DNA of 64,000 bases from positions 1 to 64,000 of the forward strand of contig JAAEZM010000002.1 in the NCBI GenBank assembly GCA_018222865.1. The letters are read 5' to 3'. This document shows, piece after piece, positions 53,799 to 64,000 of this stretch. Source of the stretch: Alphaproteobacteria bacterium (GTDB lineage Bacteria; Pseudomonadota; Alphaproteobacteria; Caulobacterales; Maricaulaceae). Under the pieces are notes generated by a model. That model saw only the letters and a program-made list of their open reading frames with translations, was not told where the DNA came from and ran no database searches. Within the stretch, counting starts at the first letter, position 1, and each line of letters begins with the position of its first letter. Position numbers and translations under genes: made by a program.

Positions 53799-54527
53799 AT
53801 GCGTGCTTTGATATCAATTCTGCTGGCATTGACGTTCAGCGCACCGGCCTGGGCGCAGGCTGAGGGCTATGATCAGGATGCTGCGCTTGAGCGGTATACG
53901 GCCGAGTGCGATGCCGGCGACCGGTTCGCCTGCGGCTATGCCATTCTGCTTCACCAGCGCAATGACATAAATTTCTGGCTGACCGAGGAAAATCTCAACC
54001 TGCATCGGCGGGCCTGTGCGCTTGGCCTGGACGGGTCTTGCTGGAAGTTTGAGCGGCGGCTTCAGCCCGATCCTTATCAGTCCACGCGCGATGATGTATC
54101 GATCTTTTTCCCTATGGTTGAATCGGGCTGTGAAAACGGATCCACCATGGCCTGCTGGCAGGCGGCGACAGTTTATCTCGAGCGCGATCAGCGAGATATG
54201 GCCTGGAACCGGGCTGACCAATCCTGTCGTGGCGGTTTTTCTGATGGCTGCGCCCTGCGCGCGGATATCGAGCTGGAACGTGGAGAGCTCGCACAAAACT
54301 CTCTGCAACTGGCCTGTTATGGCGCCCGCCCGGGCTATGCGCCAAAAGCTCCGTATTGCGAAACCGCCTGTAATCAGGGCGATGGCCGGGCGTGCTCGGT
54401 GCGGGCCAATATCTATCAATGGGGGCGGGACGGGTATCAGCCCTCCCAGCGCAGCCAGGTCCGGGCGCGTGAGTATTATCAGCGCGCCTGCGATCTGGGC
54501 TATGTAACCGCTTGCGGGCGGGGTTAG
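53799..54527 (+). CDS. Exported Sel1-like protein with regular paired cysteines
   Basis: A 242-residue protein with a signal peptide (LISILLALTFSAPAWAQA). The mature part has six copies of C-x2-G-x4-C: CDAGDRFAC, CALGLDGSC, CENGSTMAC, CRGGFSDGC, CNQGDGRAC and CDLGYVTAC. This is the pattern of Sel1-like repeats stabilised by disulfides, as in the Helicobacter cysteine-rich proteins. It should form a periplasmic or secreted solenoid used for protein binding; the partner is unknown. GGGGGAAGC lies before the start. Its last codon overlaps the convergent CPBP gene by four bases. Confidence 0.8.
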   Translation: MRALISILLALTFSAPAWAQAEGYDQDAALERYTAECDAGDRFACGYAILLHQRNDINFWLTEENLNLHRRACALGLDGSCWKFERRLQPDPYQSTRDDVSIFFPMVESGCENGSTMACWQAATVYLERDQRDMAWNRADQSCRGGFSDGCALRADIELERGELAQNSLQLACYGARPGYAPKAPYCETACNQGDGRACSVRANIYQWGRDGYQPSQRSQVRAREYYQRACDLGYVTACGRG

Positions 54528-55042
54528 CCGCCCAAGCTCTTCCAGATTACGACGACGAGCCAGTGCAGGATGACAGCGGGCAGGAGCGATCCTGAGCGTC
54601 GATAAAGCACTGTGCAGCTCACCCCCAGGACCGCCACCAGTGTCAGGAAGGCCGGGTCGAGGAAAGCCGGCTGACCCATCGGCAGATGAAACAGGGTCTG
54701 AACCGGATGCCACAGGATGAAACCGGCCAGGGACAGGATGTCTGCCCGATTACCACCGCCAAACATTATCGGCAGGCCGGCGCGGAAGACGAGCTCCTCC
54801 ATGAGGGCTGGAATAAGGAAGGCGACCGGGATCAAGATCAGGAGCGATCTCGTATCGGCGCCATGCATAGGCGGATGCGAAAAAGTGATCGCGGGGCTGG
54901 CATAGGACAGACCAAAGGCCAATATCCCCATGAGTGAAAGGGCGATAAGCGTTTCGCCCCAAGGGCGTAGCCCAGGCGGTGGCCGCAGCAAGCTTGCTGC
55001 GGCTGCGAAAATGCTTGACGCGGTGCCGCATAGTTTGATCAT
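54524..55042 (-). CDS. CPBP-family intramembrane metalloprotease
   Basis: A 172-residue membrane protein with four to five helices and the family motifs: EELVFRAGLP (the EExxxR motif), LWHPVQTL and a C-terminal VILHWLVV with the second histidine. CPBP/Abi proteases cleave prenylated or membrane proteins. The substrate is unknown, and the protein is shorter than many relatives. It is divergent from the thiolase gene, with 44 bases between the starts. Confidence 0.85.
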   Translation of the reverse strand: MIKLCGTASSIFAAAASLLRPPPGLRPWGETLIALSLMGILAFGLSYASPAITFSHPPMHGADTRSLLILIPVAFLIPALMEELVFRAGLPIMFGGGNRADILSLAGFILWHPVQTLFHLPMGQPAFLDPAFLTLVAVLGVSCTVLYRRSGSLLPAVILHWLVVVIWKSLGG

Positions 55043-55086
55043 GCGCGCCAGATTAACGCCGAATGGCGCACTCGAGGAGATGAGAA

Positions 55087-56277
55087 ATGAGCACGCAAGA
55101 CGATCCGGTCGTAATCGTGGGAATGGCCCGCACCCCGATGGGTGGGCTTCTGGGTGAACTGGCCAGCGAAAGCGCTAATGAACTTGGTGCTGTTGCTGTG
55201 AAAGCAGCGATGGAAGAAGCCGGCGTGGCTGGTGATGATGTCGACCAGATCCTGATGGGTAACGTCCTTCAGGCTGGTCAGGGTCAGGCGCCGGGACGTC
55301 AGGCCGCTCTCAAGGCTGGCCTGCCGAAATCCGTTGAGGCGACGACGCTGAACAAGATGTGCGGTTCCGGCATGCAGGCAGCGATTATGGGCCGCGCGGC
55401 CATTATGGCTGGGGATGCCGACATTATTGTAGCCGGCGGTATGGAATCCATGACCCAGGCCCCGCACATGCTTCCGTCTCACCGTGGCGGCTTCAAATAT
55501 GGTCATGACACGGTCAAGGACCACATGGCCCAGGACGGTCTGGAAGATGCGTATGAGAAGACCCCGATGGGCAATTACGCAGACATGATCGCGACGGAAT
55601 ATCAGTTCACGCGCGAGCAGCAGGATGCGTACGCGCTTGAAACCCTGGCCCGCGCCCAGCGCGCCACGGAAGAGGGCGATTTCCAGCGTGAAATCGCCCC
55701 GGTGACGATCAAGACCCGCAAGGGCGAGATCTCTGTCGAAACCGATGAGCTGCCGCGCAAGGCCATGCCGGACAAGATCCCGAATCTGCGCCCGGCCTTC
55801 AACAAGGACGGCACGGTCACCGCGGCCAATGCCTCTGCGATCTCGGACGGTGCAGCGGCGCTGGTTCTGATGCGTCAGTCTGAAGCCGAGCGTCGTGGTC
55901 TCAAGCCGATGGCGAAGATTGTCGCAACGGCAGCCCATGCGCACGAGCCGCAATACTTCACGACCGCGCCGGTCCCGGCCATGCGCAAGGTTCTCGAGCG
56001 CGCAGGCTGGTCCACAGAGGATGTGGATCTGTGGGAAATCAACGAAGCCTTTGCCGTTGTTCCGATGATCGCGATGAAGGATCTCGGCCTGTCTCATGAC
56101 AAGGTGAACGTCAATGGCGGTGCTTGTGCGCTGGGTCACCCGATCGGCGCTTCTGGTGCACGTATCATGGTCACCCTGCTGGCTGCGCTGGAAAAGCAAG
56201 GCAAGACCAAGGGCGTGGCCTCGCTCTGCATTGGCGGCGGTGAAGCGACAGCCGTCGCGGTGGAGCGCCTGCAGTAA
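55087..56277 (+). CDS. Acetyl-CoA C-acetyltransferase (thiolase)
   Basis: A 396-residue thiolase. The nucleophile Cys is in LNKMCGSGMQAAIMG, the family motif GGMESMTQAP follows, and the C-terminal region has NVNGGACALGHPIGASGARI and the second catalytic Cys in SLCIGGGEATAVAVERL. It condenses or cleaves acetoacetyl-CoA. It may be biosynthetic (PhaA/AtoB-like) or degradative. No other pathway gene is adjacent. GAGGAGATGAGAA precedes the start, and the gene ends in a strong terminator. Confidence 0.94.
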   Translation: MSTQDDPVVIVGMARTPMGGLLGELASESANELGAVAVKAAMEEAGVAGDDVDQILMGNVLQAGQGQAPGRQAALKAGLPKSVEATTLNKMCGSGMQAAIMGRAAIMAGDADIIVAGGMESMTQAPHMLPSHRGGFKYGHDTVKDHMAQDGLEDAYEKTPMGNYADMIATEYQFTREQQDAYALETLARAQRATEEGDFQREIAPVTIKTRKGEISVETDELPRKAMPDKIPNLRPAFNKDGTVTAANASAISDGAAALVLMRQSEAERRGLKPMAKIVATAAHAHEPQYFTTAPVPAMRKVLERAGWSTEDVDLWEINEAFAVVPMIAMKDLGLSHDKVNVNGGACALGHPIGASGARIMVTLLAALEKQGKTKGVASLCIGGGEATAVAVERLQ

Positions 56278-56302
56278 AGACCTTCGTCAGCAACAAGAAT
56301 GA

Positions 56303-56332
56303 GGGCGGTGCCGTTCGGCGCCGCCCTTTTTC
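56303..56332 (+). terminator. Intrinsic terminator after the thiolase gene
   Basis: GGGCGG-T-GCCG (56303-56313) pairs with CGGC-G-CCGCCC (56316-56326), followed by T5. The same hairpin with one changed base recurs after katG. Confidence 0.88.
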
Positions 56333-56536
56333 TTTGTATGTACTCGAGGGGTATAAAAAAAACCTACCACTCAGATAAATTCAATTGGTTGGATCGATTT
56401 TATTGCATTGTAGTAATGTATAACCAAGCGGTCAGCGGCCTCATTAAGAGGCACGGCCGTCTCGGGAGCGCGCGCTGCGCCAGCGGCGAGTGGTTTCGGT
56501 GTTGCGTTGAAAAAAATCAATACGGGAGAGGACACC

Positions 56537-58855
<2,319 letters not shown>

Positions 58856-58881
58856 TCAGTTCCGGATCGCTTGAGCAAGAG

Positions 58882-58911
58882 GGCGGTGCCGTTAGGCGCC
58901 GCCCTTTTTTC
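58882..58911 (+). terminator. Intrinsic terminator after katG
   Basis: GGGCGG-T-GCC pairs with GGC-G-CCGCCC (58882-58905) followed by six T. Confidence 0.88.
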
Positions 58912-58914
58912 TGA

Positions 58915-60312
58915 CTAACGCTCGTCCAGATCGGCCAGAATTGCCTCGATCGCGCGGGCGTGCCCTTCTATTGGCGCTTCCTCGGGAAAGGGATGGATCT
59001 GAATATCGGGCGTGAGGCCGCGCGCCTCGTAAGTCTCCCCGCCATGGCTGCGATACACTTCGTTGGAGAGTTCGAGATACCAGCCATTGGGCAAGGGTTT
59101 GGCCAGAGGCGTTGAAAACGCGCCGCGCGTGTGTGCGCCCACCTGGACGACATGGGGGTGCTGGCGCAACATGAGCGTTGTGATCTCGCCGCAGGACACC
59201 GTCACATCGCTGGTCAGCACATAAACAGGGCCGCTGAAGCGAGGGCCATCATGGGGATGGATGAGCTGGGTCTTGGCGGGGCGCGTCTGGCCATCAAGCG
59301 CGACATCGACCTGGTAGCCAATCGTGGTTTCATCGCTAAAACGCGCAGCGATATCGCGACAGATCGCGTCATAGCCACCACGATTATTGGATAGGTCCAG
59401 GATCACCGCCTCCATTCCGGCAAAGGCGGTGAGCTGGTCATCCAAGATCACCTCAAGCGCTGACAGTTCCGCCTCCGCCCACTCCGGCGTGCCGGCCGTG
59501 TGTTCAGACGTGAAGCCGCCCATGGTGAAAAACTGCATATAGCCGACGCGGTTATCGATCGTGCCGGTAATGACCCGGTCATTGGCAATATGCTGGGCGC
59601 CTTCATCGAGCACTTCCTGAAAAAGTTGCTCGATCAGACCGATCAGCCAGGGTGTTTCACCGAGTGTCGCGTCGATATGCGGGAGGGTCGTGCCCAGGCC
59701 GTACTGGGCGCGCCGACGGTCCCCCTCGATCGTGGCAATCAGTTTTGTGTGGCTGTCGCCAAGGGGTTCGATCATGCTCGCAAGAAGATCAAAAAGATCG
59801 GCCGCACTCATATCATCGCGGACTAATGGCCGCGTGGTGTCGACAATCTCGACCCAGTCGACCCCGCGTCGTTCGAAATGCGCATAGTGTCGGGCGAAAA
59901 TAGCTGCAAAAGTCTCGAAGACGGCTGATGGCGAGGTGTCGGCATCGGCGCTGCAATGCTCGGGCAGAGCCTCGAGCCGGACAAAGCGATTATAGGCGTC
60001 GCCGGGCAGGTAAGAGAAATAGGCGTCCTGCCGAGCCGTGTTTTCGGTGAAGTAGCGATATTCAATCTGCCCCATAAGGGTCGGGCCATCCGTCGGTGTC
60101 AGATAGCAGGCCGTCGGCGTGTCCTGCCATCGGCGAATACGCGTTTCGCCGACTTCCAAAATCCAGCCGCTCGCCTCAGATCGCCAGATCCCTTGAGCCG
60201 CCTCGATAACGCCTTCTGGTCCGAAAATCTCGATCGGTGCATCCGATTGGGCGGCGCAGGCCTGGGTGGTGAGCACGGCAGCGCTCAGGGCTGTGAGAAA
60301 CTGGGATCGCAT
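58915..60312 (-). CDS. Exported S41-family (tail-specific) protease-like protein
   Basis: A 465-residue protein with a signal peptide (FLTALSAAVLTTQACAAQ). The C-terminal peptidase_S41 domain has AVILDLSNNRGGYD, and the catalytic serine is in TSDVTVSCGEITTLML (the Ser preceding the Cys-Gly-Glu). No PDZ domain is apparent; the N-terminal half resembles the tricorn/IRBP-type helix and strand region. It should act in the periplasm; the substrate is unknown. Met at 60312 has GGAG six bases upstream; the longer frame starts at 60324. Confidence 0.82.
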   Translation of the reverse strand: MRSQFLTALSAAVLTTQACAAQSDAPIEIFGPEGVIEAAQGIWRSEASGWILEVGETRIRRWQDTPTACYLTPTDGPTLMGQIEYRYFTENTARQDAYFSYLPGDAYNRFVRLEALPEHCSADADTSPSAVFETFAAIFARHYAHFERRGVDWVEIVDTTRPLVRDDMSAADLFDLLASMIEPLGDSHTKLIATIEGDRRRAQYGLGTTLPHIDATLGETPWLIGLIEQLFQEVLDEGAQHIANDRVITGTIDNRVGYMQFFTMGGFTSEHTAGTPEWAEAELSALEVILDDQLTAFAGMEAVILDLSNNRGGYDAICRDIAARFSDETTIGYQVDVALDGQTRPAKTQLIHPHDGPRFSGPVYVLTSDVTVSCGEITTLMLRQHPHVVQVGAHTRGAFSTPLAKPLPNGWYLELSNEVYRSHGGETYEARGLTPDIQIHPFPEEAPIEGHARAIEAILADLDER

Positions 60313-60354
60313 CGATGACTCCAATGGTGACCGCGGTCACCTTTACGGGAGTTT

Positions 60355-60936
60355 CTAGCGTGTCGCAAGTCCCAACCCTTGGAGCAGGGCGCGGACGCGC
60401 TGCTCAAAGAGCGCTTCAGCCTCCTCCATTCGGCCCGTTACAAGGGCTTCCCGCCAAGTGCCAGTTGAGATGGCCAGGAGTAAATCGGCAATTGATGCAG
60501 CATCCGGTGCCGCGTCAGATAGGTCCGAGGCGTCTAGTTCACGGGTAACAGCGAGCACATACTTGGTGTCCGCTTCTCGCTCGACATTCTGAATGCTGGG
60601 AGTTCGTGCGGCTTCGACACTCTTTGCACGCCATAATTCCTGGCGAGCCTGTACGAGTTTTGCGATGTGCCGGTTTGAAAGTGCGATCCGCTCCAGAAGC
60701 GGCAAAGCGGGGTCTTGTGGGCTAAGAGCCTGTTCAACCAAATCCGAATACCAGGCTGCAAGAATATCTGCCTTGTTCGGGAAGTGGTTGAAGAATGTGC
60801 CTTTGGCGATGCCAACTTCAGAGGTGATCCGTCCGACCGAAACCGCGTCATAGCCTTCACGCTCAAACAGGTCGATCGCGGCTTTATAGATCGCCGCCCG
60901 GACTGCCTGTTTTTTTTCTTCGCGTGCGCCAGCCAA
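60355..60936 (-). CDS. TetR-family transcriptional regulator
   Basis: A 193-residue protein. The TetR HTH is at about 25-60, with AIDLFEREGYDAVSVGRITS followed by EVGIAKGTFFNHFPNKADIL. The C-terminal ligand domain is variable, so the effector is unknown. It lies between the S41 protease and the Lrp-type gene, all on the minus strand; 42 bases separate it from the protease start, so it may regulate and be co-transcribed with that gene. Confidence 0.88.
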   Translation of the reverse strand: MAGAREEKKQAVRAAIYKAAIDLFEREGYDAVSVGRITSEVGIAKGTFFNHFPNKADILAAWYSDLVEQALSPQDPALPLLERIALSNRHIAKLVQARQELWRAKSVEAARTPSIQNVEREADTKYVLAVTRELDASDLSDAAPDAASIADLLLAISTGTWREALVTGRMEEAEALFEQRVRALLQGLGLATR

Positions 60937-60948
60937 TTCTTTTGTCCG

Positions 60949-61428
60949 CTAGCCCTCGATATGGCCAAGGGGGAGGCCACGGCCTTCCTTGACATTGCGG
61001 ATCTGAACCGAGGTGCGAAAATCGCCGATCACGCGAAGTGGGATCATCTTTTCGGCGACAAACTCATTATAGCTGTCGATATCCGGCATCACGACTTTGA
61101 CCAGATAATCATAGGGCCCGGTCATGATGACCGCTTCCGTTACCTCTTCGAAACTCTGAAGTGCATCTTCGAAGATCGCGAAGTTCTCAGGCAGGGCCGG
61201 GGCAATCTTCACCTCGATATAGGCCGTAAACATCAAGCCAATAGAGCGTCGGTCGAGCACGACAGACCGGCGTTTGATAATGCCTTCTGTCTCGAGACGA
61301 CGAATGCGGCGCCAGCACGGAGACGGGGTCAGACCGACCAGTTCAGCAATCTCGGCAACAGAACGGCCTGCATCTTCCTGCAGGGCAGCGAGAATGCGTA
61401 CATCAATGGAGTCCAGGTCGGCGATCAT
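60949..61428 (-). CDS. Lrp/AsnC-family transcriptional regulator
   Basis: A 159-residue protein: HTH (about 8-55, RSVAEIAELVGLTPSPCWRR) and a C-terminal RAM domain with VTEAVIMTGPYDYLVKVVMPD. Such regulators bind amino acids, commonly leucine or branched-chain amino acids. The branched-chain 2-oxoacid dehydrogenase genes 700 bases away on the opposite strand make it a candidate BkdR-like activator, as in Pseudomonas, but this is a position-based inference. It starts twelve bases upstream of the TetR gene end. Confidence 0.88.
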   Translation of the reverse strand: MIADLDSIDVRILAALQEDAGRSVAEIAELVGLTPSPCWRRIRRLETEGIIKRRSVVLDRRSIGLMFTAYIEVKIAPALPENFAIFEDALQSFEEVTEAVIMTGPYDYLVKVVMPDIDSYNEFVAEKMIPLRVIGDFRTSVQIRNVKEGRGLPLGHIEG

Positions 61429-61466
61429 TTTTTCCTCAACGCGCTATTCCTTGGCAAATTAGTTCA

Positions 61467-61814
61467 CTAGCACTCAATTGCGAACCCGGAAATGGCAGAC
61501 TTCCTTGCCTGCCCGCCGCCGCCATCTCCGCCGCCACCATCACCTCCTCCGCCGCCATCCCAGAAGCCGCCGCCGCCATCACCGCTATCAGCAGTGCCGT
61601 TGGAGCCAATGCCAGCGAGGCCGAAAACAAAGCCGAAAGCTCCAAAGCCGAGGAAGATGAAGAGGAAGAAGGGTTCAGACGCCAGCTCAGCGAAAATGGG
61701 CAAGGGGTCACGCCCTCCGACAAAGAAAATAAAACTCCCGAAGAAGACGGGGATTACCAACACGCCGATCAGGGTGCCAATGGCGGCACGAATGAATTTG
61801 TTCAAGTGAATCAT
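61467..61814 (-). CDS. Small membrane protein with Gly/Asp-rich C-terminal tail
   Basis: A 115-residue protein with two hydrophobic helices (about 8-28 and 45-67) and a striking low-complexity tail of Gly runs broken by single Asp residues, ending in FAIEC. The codons for the tail are GC-rich and repeat-like. ATG 61814 is listed, although GGGAG lies directly against it and the reading frame extends to 61862; the start is not settled. No family is recognisable. It is divergent from the E1 alpha gene. Confidence 0.5.
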   Translation of the reverse strand: MIHLNKFIRAAIGTLIGVLVIPVFFGSFIFFVGGRDPLPIFAELASEPFFLFIFLGFGAFGFVFGLAGIGSNGTADSGDGGGGFWDGGGGGDGGGGDGGGGQARKSAISGFAIEC

Positions 61815-61931
61815 CTCCCAAGGCTCTGTGAGCGAGGACCAGCTAAGCCCGGTTCGATACATGCATCAAATCCGCATCCCGGCTTTGCAAGCATTTTCCG
61901 GAAACAATGAGAGAGCAAATTTTCCAAATAA

Positions 61932-61965
61932 TCGCATGTGCGAGAAAATTTGTTCGCATATGCGG
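61932..61965. promoter_or_regulatory. Two similar palindromes in phase, upstream of the E1 alpha gene
   Basis: TCGCATGTGCGA (61932-61943) and TCGCATATGCGG (61954-61965) have centres 22 bases apart, two turns of the helix. They lie between the divergent Gly-rich gene and the E1 alpha gene. A dimeric repressor or activator bound at both is plausible; which one is unknown. Confidence 0.5.
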
Positions 61966-62101
61966 AAAAGCAGTGCCGAGAAATGGCACATTGATCCAAG
62001 AGTAGACAAGCCTTGCCCATCTGCGTTAGACGCCCCCTCGCGTTACCTCAATGTGTGACCGCTTCCCTGGCCGATCTGGCCGATTGTAATAGCGAGAGCC
62101 T

Positions 62102-63331
62102 ATGACTCAGTCTGACCCCCGCTTTCATGTTCCTGCCCCGCACGTCCGTCCGGGCGATACCCCGGATTTCTCCCACATCGCTATACCGCCTGCGGGCGAA
62201 GCGAAGCGTCCGGCGGTAGATGTCGCTGGTCCGGAGACGATGGATCTGGCTTTGGGTCTGGTTCGCGTCCTCGACCATAACCACCAGGCCGTTGGCGAGT
62301 GGGACCCAAAACTGACAGCGGATCAGATGCGCGAAGGTCTCAAGCACATGGTGCTGACCCGCGTTTATGATGATCGCATGCTCAAGCTGCAGCGCCAGGG
62401 CAAGATGAGCTTCTACATGAAGTCGACTGGCGAGGAGGCTGTGGCTGTCGCTGCTGCCATGGCGCTTGATAATGGCGACATGGTTTTCCCCTCTTATCGC
62501 CAGCAGGGCATACTGTTTGCGCGTGGTCGCGATATCGTCGACATGATGTGTCACTGCATCTCCAACAGTCGTGACAATCTGAAGGGCCGTCAGCTGCCGG
62601 TGCACTACACGTGGGCGGAAGGGAATTTCTTCTCGATCTCCGGCAATCTGACCACGCAATTCCCGCAGGCGGTCGGCTATGCCATGGCTGCCCAGTACAA
62701 GGGTGAAAAGCAGATCGCGGCGAGCTGGATTGGCGAAGGCTCCAGCGCCGAAGGTGATTTCCACGGCGCACTGGTGCTGGCTTCGACCTATAAGGCCCCG
62801 GTCATTCTCAACATCGTCAATAACCAGTGGGCTATCTCGACCTTCCAAGGCATTGCCGCCGGTGAAGCGCCGACTTTCGCTCTAAAGGGCCAGGGTTATG
62901 GCCTCGCGACGCTGCGGATTGATGGCAATGACTTCCTGGCTGTGTATGCCGCGACGCAGTGGGCCGCAGAGCGCGCTCGTGCCGGCCATGGCGCAACAGT
63001 GATCGAAAGCTTCACCTATCGCGCCGATGCGCACTCCACCTCTGACGACCCGTCTGGCTATCGTCCCAAGGGAGAGGACGCGATCTGGCCACTGGGTGAT
63101 CCTGTCGAGCGCTTGAAACAGCATTTGATCGGTCTTGGTGAGTGGGATGAAGAGCGCCATGAAGCGCTCGAAAAAGAGCTCAACGAGCTGGTTATTGCCT
63201 CTTACAAGGAAGCCGAGAGCTTCGGTACGCTGCATGACGGCCCGCTCTCTCCGGTCTCCTCAATCTTTGAAGATGTCTATGCCGAACCTGACTGGCGCCT
63301 GCGCCGTCAGCGCCAGGATCTGGGAGTCTAA
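62102..63331 (+). CDS. bkdA1: Branched-chain 2-oxoacid dehydrogenase E1 alpha subunit
   Basis: A 409-residue thiamine-diphosphate-dependent E1 alpha. The TPP/Mg motif runs from WIGEGSSAEGDFHGAL to NNQWAISTF. The phosphorylation-loop region RADAHSTSDDPSGYR is typical of branched-chain rather than pyruvate E1 alpha, as is the long N-terminal extension. It decarboxylates 2-oxoisovalerate and related acids in the breakdown of valine, leucine and isoleucine. The E1 beta gene follows three bases after the stop. The symbol follows Pseudomonas usage. Confidence 0.88.
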   Translation: MTQSDPRFHVPAPHVRPGDTPDFSHIAIPPAGEAKRPAVDVAGPETMDLALGLVRVLDHNHQAVGEWDPKLTADQMREGLKHMVLTRVYDDRMLKLQRQGKMSFYMKSTGEEAVAVAAAMALDNGDMVFPSYRQQGILFARGRDIVDMMCHCISNSRDNLKGRQLPVHYTWAEGNFFSISGNLTTQFPQAVGYAMAAQYKGEKQIAASWIGEGSSAEGDFHGALVLASTYKAPVILNIVNNQWAISTFQGIAAGEAPTFALKGQGYGLATLRIDGNDFLAVYAATQWAAERARAGHGATVIESFTYRADAHSTSDDPSGYRPKGEDAIWPLGDPVERLKQHLIGLGEWDEERHEALEKELNELVIASYKEAESFGTLHDGPLSPVSSIFEDVYAEPDWRLRRQRQDLGV

Positions 63332-63334
63332 ATC

Positions 63335-64000
63335 ATGGCCAAGATGAACATGATCCAGGCGCTCAATTCAGCGCTCGACAATATGATGGAAAAAGATCCC
63401 AACGTGCTCTCCTTTGGTGAGGATGCGGGATATTTTGGTGGCGTCTTCCGAGTGACCGCCGGGCTGCAGGAAAAATATGGTCTCGATCGGTCTTTCGATG
63501 CGCCGATCAATGAGGCGGCGATTGTTGCGATGGCGACCGGCATGGCGGCAAAGGGGCTGCGCCCGGTCGCAGAGATCCAGTTTGCCGATTATATTTTCCC
63601 GGGGCTGGATCAGATCGTCTCTGAGCTGTCGCGGATCCGCTATCGCTCCGCTGGTCAGTTCACCACGCCGGTGACCATTCGTACGCCTTGTGGAGGCGGT
63701 ATTCGCGGTGGCCAGACCCACTCGATGAGCCCGGAAGCCTTCTTCACCCAGATCCCGGGTGTTCAGGTGGTAATGCCGTCTAACCCATATGACGCCAAGG
63801 GTCTGCTTACGGCCGCGATCGAAAATGATGATCCGGTGATCTTCTTTGAGCCCAAGCGCCTGTATAATGGCCCGTTCGACGGCCATTCCGGCGGCGCGCT
63901 TTCCTCTTGGGGTGCCCACCCGAAAGGGGAGGTGCCGGAGGATTATTACAGCTTGCCGCTAGGCAAGGCGGACGTCGTCCGTGAAGGCTCCGAGCTGTCC
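63335..64000 (+). CDS. bkdA2: 2-oxoacid dehydrogenase E1 beta subunit, 3' end missing
   Basis: The frame opens at ATG 63335 with GGGAG about nine bases upstream and runs to the right edge, giving 222 residues of a ~340-residue protein. It starts [18 protein letters not shown] and contains [17 protein letters not shown], the [17 protein letters not shown] block and [14 protein letters not shown] of the transketolase-type E1 beta subunit. It forms the alpha2-beta2 E1 with the preceding gene. The E2 and E3 genes would be expected beyond the window. Confidence 0.9.
   Translation, partial: MAKMNMIQALNSALDNMMEKDPNVLSFGEDAGYFGGVFRVTAGLQEKYGLDRSFDAPINEAAIVAMATGMAAKGLRPVAEIQFADYIFPGLDQIVSELSRIRYRSAGQFTTPVTIRTPCGGGIRGGQTHSMSPEAFFTQIPGVQVVMPSNPYDAKGLLTAAIENDDPVIFFEPKRLYNGPFDGHSGGALSSWGAHPKGEVPEDYYSLPLGKADVVREGSELS

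Noticed and set aside
55039-56199. 386-codon open frame opposite the thiolase gene
   Set aside because: It has shadow composition and no recognisable motif; the thiolase on the other strand is certain.
56333-56536. OxyR-type operator before katG
   Set aside because: The AT-rich stretch with TTGGTT and AACCAA arms does not fit the four-part OxyR spacing, so no site is claimed.

Overview
The window is a contiguous piece of chromosome from an alphaproteobacterium of the Caulobacterales/Maricaulales type (Hyphomonadaceae- or Maricaulaceae-like; the genus cannot be fixed from sequence reading alone). The evidence is the set of lineage-specific regulators, CtrA, ChpT, SciP (DUF1153) and FlbD, together with a flagellar gene order like that of Caulobacter (fliF-fliG-fliH/flbE-fliN-flbD-flhA with sciP next to flgE), GANTC sites upstream of ctrA, and uniformly GC-rich coding sequence. 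I see no insertion sequence, prophage, CRISPR array, rRNA or convincing tRNA gene. Both ends cut genes: ptsP on the left and a 2-oxoacid dehydrogenase E1 beta gene on the right.

Layout. 1-20 kb is mostly housekeeping: ptsP (partial), a RodZ-like membrane HTH protein, ispG, a minus-strand surface O-acylation operon (DUF459 SGNH esterase, MBOAT acyltransferase, 118-aa membrane protein), an ArsC/Spx-like protein overlapping a threonine-aldolase-like enzyme, a LOG-family hydrolase, a MAPEG protein, prfA-prmC, a DUF4167 protein, a MOSC protein, clpB, a glyoxalase-superfamily protein, an exported retropepsin-like protease and an M23 envelope peptidase. 19.5-26.8 kb is a signalling block: chpT, then cheA-cheW-cheY-cheB-cheR in one direction, and ctrA convergent with them. 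A radical-SAM KamA-family gene lies beyond the 375-bp ctrA control region.

28.9-52 kb is largely flagellar. fliI-fliJ are followed by an iron-uptake-type pair (TonB receptor and DUF6607 lipoprotein, divergent around Fur-like sites). A long minus-strand series then reads fliK, flgD, flgE, sciP, fliF, fliG, fliH, fliN, flbD, flhA, flhF, flhG, with flgK-flgL divergent from fliK. A near-perfect sigma-54 promoter with an IHF-like site and repeated TGCC(C)G motifs precedes fliK. This matches the FlbD/sigma-54 class of flagellar promoters.

52-64 kb holds mnmA, an exported cysteine-paired Sel1-like protein, a CPBP membrane protease, a thiolase, a catalase-peroxidase (KatG) carrying a lipoprotein signal, an S41 peptidase, TetR and Lrp regulators, a glycine/aspartate-rich membrane protein, and the start of a branched-chain 2-oxoacid dehydrogenase operon.

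The central theme is coupling of the cell-cycle phosphorelay (ChpT, CtrA, SciP) to motility (che, fli, flg, FlbD). The least ordinary items are the lipoprotein KatG bracketed by near-identical terminators, the CheA with a duplicated linker and a degenerate C-terminal receiver, the symmetric TTAA element upstream of ctrA, and a pair of in-phase palindromes upstream of the E1 alpha gene. I did not find a clearly new multi-gene system.
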